In this document: in pieces, positions 24,044 to 29,168 of the stretch
Layout of the letters: the number at the start of each line of letters is the position of its first letter
Position numbering within the stretch: the first letter of the stretch is position 1
Assembly (NCBI GenBank): GCA_947177435.1
Contig: CAMWUM010000001.1
Span: 1 to 29,168, forward strand
DNA length: 29,168 nucleotides
From: an uncultured Muribaculaceae bacterium
GTDB taxonomy: Bacteria > Bacteroidota > Bacteroidia > Bacteroidales > Muribaculaceae
Direction: 5' to 3'
Made by a program: the position numbers and the translations under genes
The notes under the pieces: model-generated
The model's input: the letters and a program-made list of their open reading frames with translations, nothing else
Told to the model about the DNA's origin: nothing
The model's database searches: none

Positions 24044-25564
24044 TTATTTGAGGTTGATCGGATGGTTTCTTAGGTGGCTCTCCATCTTGGAGATTTCTTC
24101 GTAGAAAGGCGTGTCCTCCACAAACTTGGGGCATATCTGTCGGGCGGCGTCGTAGGCGGCGCGGGTGGCCGGGGCCAGGCGGTCGGCTATGCCCAGGCAG
24201 TCGGTGGCTTGGGCCATGGCGATGAAGTGGATGGCCATCACCTGGTAGGCGTTGTCGATCACCTGGCGGCAGAGCAGGGCCGAGTTGGTGCCCATGCTCA
24301 CGATGTCCTGGTTGTCGTTGTTGTTGGGGATGCTGTGCACGTAGTTGGGCATCGACAGGGTCTGGCACTCGGCCGTGGTGGACGTGGCGGTGAACTGGCA
24401 GGCCTGTATGCCGTAGTTGAGGCCAAGCACGCCGAGGTTGAGGAACGGCGGCAGGATGCCGTTGATGCGGTCGTGGCACAGGTAGTTGAGTTGGCGCTCG
24501 GCGGTCATGGCCAGGCGTGTGACGGCAATCTTCATCTTGTCTTGCTCGAGCGAGATGTAGTCGCCGTGGAAATTGCCGCCGTGGTAGACGTTGCGGGTGT
24601 CAGGGTCGATTATAGGGTTGTCGCAGGCCGAGTTGAGTTCGCGGTTGAGCGTGTCGGCAGCGTTTTGGAGCGTGTCGTAGACCGGGCCGAGTATCTGCGG
24701 GGTGCAGCGCAGCGAGTAGTAGGCCTGCACCTTGTGCTCGAAGTAGTCGGCCTGGTTGTTGGCCGGGTCGTAGAGCTCATGCTCGCGTTTCTGCAGGCAC
24801 TGGCTGCCGCGGGCGAGCTCTCGCATCTGGCGGGCGGTGACCTGCTGGCCGGGCTGGCGGCGGCATACGTTCTCGGGCTCCGACATCCAGTCGTCAAACG
24901 ACGAGGCTATCTCGTTCATCCACACAGCTGCCAGCACGCTCCAGTCGAGCAGTCGGCGGGCGAAGACGTAGTTGAGCACGCCGATGCCGGTCATGATTGA
25001 CGTGCCGTTGGTGACCGACAGGCCCTCACGCACGTAAATCTGCATAGGCTCAAGCCCCTCTGCAGCCATCATCTGGGCGGTGGGCGTCCACTGGCCGTGG
25101 TAGCGCACCTTACCCTCGCCGATCAGGCACAGGGCTATGTGGGCCAGCTGCACCAGGTCGCCGCTTGCTCCCACGCTGCCGTGGCGGGGGATGTAGGGGA
25201 TGATGTTTCGGTTGATAAACTCCGTGAGCAGGCGCACCACCGAGGGGTGCACGCCCGAGCGGCACTGCAGGAAGGTGCCTACGCGGGCCACCATGGCCGA
25301 ACGCACGCTGTCGTCGTCGAGGGGCTCGCCGGCTCCGGTGGCATGGCTCCGTATGATGTTGTACTGCAGTTGTTTCAGGTTAGCATCCGATACACGCCAC
25401 TGTGCCATAGGGCCGAAGCCGGTGTTGATGCCGTATATGACGCGGTCTTTGGCGAATGATTCGAGAAATTCGTAGCAGTCGAGCATCTTAGCGTACGCCT
25501 CGGCTGAGATTTCCAGTTTTCCGCCGTGGAAAATAATGTTTTCTATGTCGGTTACGCTTACCAT
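24044..25564 (-). CDS. Tyrosine ammonia-lyase of the flexirubin type (HAL/PAL/TAL family)
   Basis: This MIO-dependent ammonia-lyase has 506 residues from the ATG at 25564. An in-frame TTG at 25591 exists but lies inside the promoter -7 element, so ATG is preferred. The MIO-forming Ala-Ser-Gly is in GSVGASGDLVQLAH (about 129-142 of this start). VIYGINTGFGPMAQW near the N-terminus and the helix YVHSIPNNNDNQDIVSMG are strongly reminiscent of the flexirubin-linked tyrosine ammonia-lyase of Flavobacterium johnsoniae. The substrate-selectivity pair reads Ser-His in IRSHATG, as in that enzyme and also in histidine lyases. In this context 4-coumarate from tyrosine, as starter for the polyene, is the best reading; histidine lyase is the alternative. 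Confidence 0.92.
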   Translation of the reverse strand: MVSVTDIENIIFHGGKLEISAEAYAKMLDCYEFLESFAKDRVIYGINTGFGPMAQWRVSDANLKQLQYNIIRSHATGAGEPLDDDSVRSAMVARVGTFLQCRSGVHPSVVRLLTEFINRNIIPYIPRHGSVGASGDLVQLAHIALCLIGEGKVRYHGQWTPTAQMMAAEGLEPMQIYVREGLSVTNGTSIMTGIGVLNYVFARRLLDWSVLAAVWMNEIASSFDDWMSEPENVCRRQPGQQVTARQMRELARGSQCLQKREHELYDPANNQADYFEHKVQAYYSLRCTPQILGPVYDTLQNAADTLNRELNSACDNPIIDPDTRNVYHGGNFHGDYISLEQDKMKIAVTRLAMTAERQLNYLCHDRINGILPPFLNLGVLGLNYGIQACQFTATSTTAECQTLSMPNYVHSIPNNNDNQDIVSMGTNSALLCRQVIDNAYQVMAIHFIAMAQATDCLGIADRLAPATRAAYDAARQICPKFVEDTPFYEEISKMESHLRNHPINLK

Positions 25565-25699
25565 TTTTTGCAATATTATAAGCCAGTGCAAAGATATAAA
25601 AAATAATTCGAATTTCCACTATATTTATCTTCGCAAGGCTTATTTTTTGCAGTGATATGTTGTGGTTTGGTCACTTTTTATGGTCGCGGTGCAAAAAAT
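25563..25699. repeat. Three copies of a 10-base motif in the TAL-ffs control region
   Basis: TGCAAAAAAT occurs on the minus strand at 25572-25563 (overlapping the TAL start codon) and 25651-25642, and on the plus strand at 25690-25699. The last two form an inverted pair with a 38-base spacer. They lie in the 182 bases between the divergent TAL and SRP RNA genes. Confidence 0.65.
25589..25596 (-). promoter_or_regulatory. -7 promoter element of the pigment operon
   Basis: The minus strand reads TATCTTTG, a perfect TAnnTTTG element. It would place the transcript start about 18 bases before the TAL ATG at 25564 and rules out the upstream TTG as start. At the -33 position the sequence is GTGG rather than TTTG, so the promoter may be weak or activator-dependent. 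It is the only good candidate promoter found for the 20-gene run. Confidence 0.55.
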
Positions 25700-25710
25700 C
25701 GGCACAAAAG

Positions 25711-25742
25711 TTTTGTCAATTCAGAAAAAGGCCGTACCTTTG
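25711..25742 (+). promoter_or_regulatory. Promoter of the SRP RNA gene
   Basis: TTTG (25712-25715), a 19-base spacer and TACCTTTG (25735-25742) match the Bacteroidetes housekeeping promoter consensus exactly. The RNA start expected a few bases downstream agrees with the first paired base of the SRP RNA at 25747. Confidence 0.8.
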
Positions 25743-25746
25743 CGCT

Positions 25747-25842
25747 GGGTAAGTCCTACACGACCAGCTCCCTCGGAATCCCCCAGGTCTTGACCGAAGC
25801 AAGGGTACGAGGTCGTAGCGGTGCGATGTAGTAAGCTTACCC
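25747..25842 (+). ncRNA. ffs: Signal recognition particle RNA, small bacterial type (4.5S)
   Basis: This 96-nt RNA binds Ffh to target nascent membrane proteins. The ends GGGTAAG (25747-25753) and CTTACCC (25836-25842) form the terminal helix. The apical domain holds the universally conserved Ffh-binding internal loop: CCAGGTC on one side and ACCGAAGCAAGG on the other. The closing hairpin GGT-CTTG-ACC (25786-25795) suggests a CUUG tetraloop rather than the common GGAA. GTGCGATGTAG near the 3' side resembles the conserved 3' half of 4.5S RNA. The gene has a perfect upstream promoter and a T-run after the terminal helix. It is divergent from the pigment operon and converges on the lysozyme gene. 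Confidence 0.92.
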
Positions 25843-25848
25843 TTTTTT
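25843..25848 (+). terminator. T-run after the SRP RNA
   Basis: Six T residues directly follow the terminal helix of the SRP RNA, so the helix plus T-run can act as an intrinsic terminator. Only 11 bases separate it from the end of the convergent lysozyme gene. Confidence 0.6.
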
Positions 25849-25859
25849 GTGCCCGTGCA

Positions 25860-26546
25860 TCAGCGGGCGAGCCAGCGGGCGAAGTCGGCGCGCGAGCCGG
25901 CGAATGTGTTGACGTCGACCGGGGTTGAGGCGCCGTCGACGGTGCCTTGGTGGCTGTGCTGCCATATGGCCCACGGTGCCTGCGGAGGGGCGGGGCTGAG
26001 CGAGCAGAGCCAGAGGTCGGCGTCGGGGAAATGGGAATCGATATATCGGGCGTAACCGTCTTTGTTGGTGTAGATTACCACACGCATGCCGTTGCTGGCC
26101 AGGGCGTCTACCATCACGCGCAGCTGCTCGCGCACCTCGGCGTCGGGCACGTCGGCATCGTTGAGCCAGTCCTCGACGTCGATGGCCAGAGGCAGGTCGA
26201 GGTCGTGCTCGCGCACGGCGTTGAGGAAGTGGTAGGCCTGCAGGTGGCCGGGCGATCCGAAGCGGAAATAGTGGTAGGCGCCGACCTTGATGCCGGCGGC
26301 CTTGGCGCTCTCGAGGTGGTGGGCAAACATGGCGTCGCTGTACTCGATGCCCTCGGTGGCCTTGATGTAGACAAAGTCAATGGAGTCGGCCCGGGCGCGG
26401 GTGAAATCGACGGGGCCGTTGTGGTTCGACACGTCGATGCCCTTGACGGGGAAGAGATTGCGGTCCACGTCGAAATGGCGCTGCGAACCCGAGCATCCCG
26501 CCAGGGCCAGCAGCGTTGCCGCTATCAGAGCCAATCGCCAAGCCAT
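25860..26546 (-). CDS. GH25 lysozyme lipoprotein
   Basis: This 228-residue protein is a predicted N-acylmuramidase that cleaves peptidoglycan. The N-terminus is a lipoprotein signal: Arg at 4, a hydrophobic core, and lipobox LAGC with Cys18. The GH25 domain covers about 33-228, with Asp38 in GIDVSNHNG, the strand DFVYIKATEG (57-66) and the catalytic acidic pair Asp123/Glu125 in AIDVEDW. YHYFRFGSPGHLQAYHFLN is typical of the family. It starts 2 bases after the DUF4919 gene and is the last gene of the right-hand operon. The likely location is the outer face of a membrane; a role in cell-wall remodelling or defence is open. Confidence 0.92.
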   Translation of the reverse strand: MAWRLALIAATLLALAGCSGSQRHFDVDRNLFPVKGIDVSNHNGPVDFTRARADSIDFVYIKATEGIEYSDAMFAHHLESAKAAGIKVGAYHYFRFGSPGHLQAYHFLNAVREHDLDLPLAIDVEDWLNDADVPDAEVREQLRVMVDALASNGMRVVIYTNKDGYARYIDSHFPDADLWLCSLSPAPPQAPWAIWQHSHQGTVDGASTPVDVNTFAGSRADFARWLAR

Positions 26547-26548
26547 GC

Positions 26549-27271
26549 CTATCTCTCCGTGGGGTGCTTGATGTAGTATTGTTCAAGGATGGGCTGGATG
26601 TTGAAGTAGTAATACTCAGGGTCGCGGGGAGCGTGGCGCTTGACAAACACCTTCTCGTAATACGGCTCTTCAAACTCCCTCGACTGCACGGCCAGGCCCG
26701 AGAGGTTGAGGAAGTCAAACTCGTGGCGAGGGTACACGACTATCCAGGCGTTGTCCTTGTCGACGCCCGTGCCCGATGCCGCTATGGCCCACAGCAGGTG
26801 GTTGAGCTTGTACTTCCAGATGCGTGCCAGGATGTCCTTGCGGTTGTGTTCGTATGCGTAGACCAGGTACTTGAGCTGGAGCAGGTCGAGTGGGTTATCG
26901 GCCAGGGCCGCTTTGGCGTATGCGATCATCTCCTCGTTTTCGGCTCGCGTGTGCGTGTCTTTGTAATACAGCGGCTCGAGGCGCTGCAATTCCTCGGGCT
27001 TGTATTGCGGGCGGTATGGGTCGTAATCCTCCTGAAATAGAGCACCATAGTAGAAATACTGAAACTCCTCGACAGTCATGGCCGTGTCGTTGGCGAAAAA
27101 TTTGGTCAGCAGCTTGGGGTAATAGTATTTCGATGTTTCGTCAGTGGTCTTGGCCTTGATTTTTTCGAGGTCGGGGCGTTGCAGCTTGGCGGGGTCGAAG
27201 CCTCCGCCGTCGGCAAGGCTGATGCCGGCGGCGCACAGGACTATGGCAAATATCAGGAGTATCTTTTTCAT
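26549..27271 (-). CDS. DUF4919-type exported protein
   Basis: This 240-residue protein has an N-terminal signal peptide (MKKILLIFAIVLCAAGISLA, cleavage near 20-21). The mature part is rich in Tyr, Lys and Glu, with YYYPKLLTKF, EFQYFYYGALF and YDPYRPQYKPEEL. From memory these match DUF4919 proteins, which are common in Bacteroidetes and of unknown function. It is probably periplasmic. Spacing to endonuclease I (10 bases) and to the lysozyme (2 bases) places it in one operon of exported proteins. Confidence 0.8.
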   Translation of the reverse strand: MKKILLIFAIVLCAAGISLADGGGFDPAKLQRPDLEKIKAKTTDETSKYYYPKLLTKFFANDTAMTVEEFQYFYYGALFQEDYDPYRPQYKPEELQRLEPLYYKDTHTRAENEEMIAYAKAALADNPLDLLQLKYLVYAYEHNRKDILARIWKYKLNHLLWAIAASGTGVDKDNAWIVVYPRHEFDFLNLSGLAVQSREFEEPYYEKVFVKRHAPRDPEYYYFNIQPILEQYYIKHPTER

Positions 27272-27281
27272 GCACGGGAGG

Positions 27282-28952
27282 TTAGTAGATTATTATTCTG
27301 GCGGGGCGGCGGCACTGGTCGGTGACCACGAAGTAGACGCCCGGACCCAGGGGCACGACCGTTTCGGAGCCTATCTGCGGCAGCGATGCCACGAGGCGGC
27401 CCGAGGGGTCGAGCACGCGGCAGCCGGTCTGCGGGGCCGAGCACTCGATGAGCAGTCCACCCTCGGCGGCGCTGACGGCTATGGGCTCGTCTGCCTCGAC
27501 GCCGGTGATGCCAGAGTGGCTGACGAACACCACGTTGCTCTCGGGGCTGGTGTAGCCCAGGCGGTACGAGCGCACGCTGTAGCTCTCGCTGTCGCTCTGC
27601 CCGAAGCCGTCTATGGCGACTTCGGTGCCCTCGGCCTCAATCTGCTCGACCAGTTGCTGGCCGCCGACATAGCGCGTGCGGGTGACGATGAAGTAGTCCA
27701 CCACCTCGCCGTCGGGCACGGTCCACGAGGCCAGGTACGAGTCGTCGGTTATGTTGCTGGCGGGCAGGGCTGTGCAGGCGTTGAGGGTCGGCACGGGCTG
27801 GCACGAAGCCACCATATTGACGCCTCGCGAGCCGGTGAGTCCGCCATCGCTGATGAGCAGGCGGCTCTGGTGATTGCCTATGGCCGTGGGGGTGTAAGTG
27901 ACTGTGAGCCAGTAGCCCTCTTCGCTATTGACGCTGGCGGCGGGGATGGCCGACACCGAGGCGCGGAACATATCCTTGTCGCCGGAGTAAATCCTGATGG
28001 TCAGGCTGTTGGTGAGGCTTTCGCCTTTGAAGAACAGTTGGGCTGTGGTGCTCGAGCCGATGGCCACTTCGCCGAAGTCGAGGGCCATGTCCTGCACCGG
28101 GGTGATGAGCGTGGGGTCGCCCACGGGCTCGATGCCGCCGGCATTTTTGAGCGAGAAGGCTTCGCCCTTATGTGTGCCCCAGATGTACTCGGCCAGCGAG
28201 GGGAAGTCGATGAACGGGTTGCGGTTGTTCTGGTAGCGGTACACCTGCTCGTTGCGGTCTATTTCCTTCTGGCTCACGGGGTCCTCGCGACTCCAGCGCA
28301 GCAGCAGTTTGATGGCCCAGTCCGATAGGGTGGGGTACTCGTTTTGCTGCAGCATCCACATGTATTTTGGCTCCCAGGTGTAGTCCTGGTAGCAGGTGAC
28401 CATGTAAAAATATGTGCGTGCGAAGTCGCCCTTGTACTCGTCGTCGGGCTCGAACACGAACTTGGCGCCGCCGCCCTGGCCGGCCACGGCGTAGCCCACG
28501 CGGGTGATGCCGTTGTCAAAGTCCACGGTGTATCGCGTGTCCACCTCGCCCAGCGGATAGTTGCTCTTGGCCATGTTGGCCCTTGCCTCCGAGGGGTAGA
28601 GGTGGTTGAGGTCGGTGTAAGCGTTGACGTTAGTGCTTCCGCCCCACCAGCTTTTTGGGAACGAGTGCTCGCGGTTGAGGCCCGAGAAGCTTGGGGCATA
28701 GAGCGGGATGTCGCTGTACATGTCCCACCAGCGGCTGCTGTTGGGATACACGTCGGTGTGCTGGAAGTATGATGGCAGGGCGCTGTACGATGATATGCGC
28801 GTGAGGTTGTGGATCACGAGATAGACAGCCTTTTTGAGTTCGGCGTCCTTTTTGCCGTCGATCGGCGTATAATATCCGGCAGGTATTTCGGCCAGGGCCG
28901 CAGCCGAGGCGAGCAGCGTCAAGAGCGCGGTCAGTAGGTGTCTTTTCTTCAT
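27282..28952 (-). CDS. Secreted endonuclease I family protein with Ig-like, FN3-like and sorting-type tail
   Basis: This 556-residue protein starts with a signal peptide (1-21, ending ASAAALA). Residues about 28-280 are the endonuclease I fold, with the beta-beta-alpha-metal active-site region REHSFPKSWWGG (94-105) and TDLNHLYPSEA (113-123), so non-specific nuclease activity is expected. After it come an Ig-like beta domain (about 288-395), an FN3-like segment (about 400-470) and a C-terminal tail with LDPSGRLVASL and LGPGVYFVV, resembling type IX secretion sorting domains. That suggests export to the cell surface or medium for DNA scavenging or biofilm turnover. It lies 3 bases downstream of the GNAT gene. 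Confidence 0.88.
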   Translation of the reverse strand: MKKRHLLTALLTLLASAAALAEIPAGYYTPIDGKKDAELKKAVYLVIHNLTRISSYSALPSYFQHTDVYPNSSRWWDMYSDIPLYAPSFSGLNREHSFPKSWWGGSTNVNAYTDLNHLYPSEARANMAKSNYPLGEVDTRYTVDFDNGITRVGYAVAGQGGGAKFVFEPDDEYKGDFARTYFYMVTCYQDYTWEPKYMWMLQQNEYPTLSDWAIKLLLRWSREDPVSQKEIDRNEQVYRYQNNRNPFIDFPSLAEYIWGTHKGEAFSLKNAGGIEPVGDPTLITPVQDMALDFGEVAIGSSTTAQLFFKGESLTNSLTIRIYSGDKDMFRASVSAIPAASVNSEEGYWLTVTYTPTAIGNHQSRLLISDGGLTGSRGVNMVASCQPVPTLNACTALPASNITDDSYLASWTVPDGEVVDYFIVTRTRYVGGQQLVEQIEAEGTEVAIDGFGQSDSESYSVRSYRLGYTSPESNVVFVSHSGITGVEADEPIAVSAAEGGLLIECSAPQTGCRVLDPSGRLVASLPQIGSETVVPLGPGVYFVVTDQCRRPARIIIY

Positions 28953-28955
28953 AAT

Positions 28956-29168
28956 TTACAGGTTTTTTTGCCAGATGCGGCGGCGTTTGTGCAGTCGGCG
29001 GTCAAAGAGCTCCCACTGCTTCTGCACGCTCTCGTTGCCCTCGAGCTCGACGTTGCTCTCGGCGTATTTGAATCCGTGGGCTTGGAACGACGGGATGAGA
29101 TCGTTGAACAGCAGGGCGTTGACGCCCTTGTTCTGGTACTCGGGCTTTACGGCCACCAGCAGCAGGTC
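28956..29168 (-). CDS. GNAT-like acetyltransferase, C-terminal fragment at window edge
   Basis: Only the last about 70 codons are inside the window. The visible part has AVKPEYQNKGVNALLFNDL, matching the acetyl-CoA-binding region of GNAT folds, followed by NVELEGNESVQKQWE and a basic tail RRLHKRRRIWQKNL. This ending resembles Bacteroidetes proteins related to YghO. The frame continues beyond position 29168 (Asp-Leu-Leu-Leu precede the first Val), so no start can be assigned. It is the first visible gene of the right-hand operon. Confidence 0.7.
   Translation of the reverse strand, partial: DLLLVAVKPEYQNKGVNALLFNDLIPSFQAHGFKYAESNVELEGNESVQKQWELFDRRLHKRRRIWQKNL

Noticed and set aside
25565..25591. 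Upstream TTG start for the ammonia-lyase
   Set aside because: It lies inside the TATCTTTG promoter element, and the extra residues are not family-like; ATG at 25564 is preferred.
25860..25900. tRNA or attachment site next to ffs
   Set aside because: No cloverleaf or CCA end could be drawn, and no integrase gene is near.

Overview
The window looks like chromosomal DNA from a member of the Bacteroidales. It is GC-rich (roughly 55-62% in most genes) and carries Bacteroidetes-type promoters (TTTG-N19-TAnnTTTG), a DUF4919 protein and an endonuclease I with a sorting-type C-terminal tail. A gut Muribaculaceae-like organism would fit, but the family assignment is inference. Every protein gene reads on the minus strand. 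The one plus-strand gene is an SRP RNA.

Left part (1-5799). An edge-truncated acidic protein with at least nine DxDxDG-type calcium-loop repeats has its own promoter. To its right, in transcription order, lie aspartate-semialdehyde dehydrogenase, a two-domain cation:proton antiporter and a GT2 glycosyltransferase (4735 down to 626), then a Fic-domain protein that is visibly AT-richer than its surroundings.

Central part (5811-25564). Twenty tightly packed genes form one aryl-polyene / flexirubin-like biosynthetic gene cluster, transcribed leftward from a TATCTTTG promoter element just upstream of a tyrosine ammonia-lyase. In transcription order: tyrosine ammonia-lyase, ketoreductase, ketosynthase, methyltransferase, ACP, LpxL-like acyltransferase, ApeP-like dehydratase, thioesterase, ketosynthase with a half-ketosynthase tail, ACP, ketosynthase-chain-length-factor fusion, FabZ-like dehydratase, GT2, PlsC acyltransferase, two CrtI-like FAD oxidoreductases, B12-binding-type radical SAM protein, a 121-residue orphan, an alpha/beta hydrolase and a PaaK-like CoA ligase. 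The inferred route is tyrosine to 4-coumarate, activation by the ligase, loading on ACP, iterative KS/KR/DH elongation to a conjugated polyene, ring methylation, oxidoreductase tailoring, and glycosyl/acyl transfer to a membrane anchor. No FabH-like DarB, no DarA, no MMPL exporter, no LolA-like carrier and no phosphopantetheinyl transferase are present, so this is not a complete classical dialkylresorcinol-flexirubin locus.

Right part (25565-29168). A divergent control region has three copies of one 10-mer. It is followed by the SRP RNA gene (ffs, plus strand) and, converging on it, a compact minus-strand operon: partial GNAT protein, secreted endonuclease I, DUF4919 protein and GH25 lysozyme lipoprotein.

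The most interesting material is the cluster itself: the KS-CLF fusion, the vestigial half-KS tail, the methyltransferase lacking its usual catalytic His, the paired CrtI-like enzymes beside a radical SAM enzyme, the orphan small protein, and short tandem-repeat arrays at two operon junctions and inside an enzyme linker.
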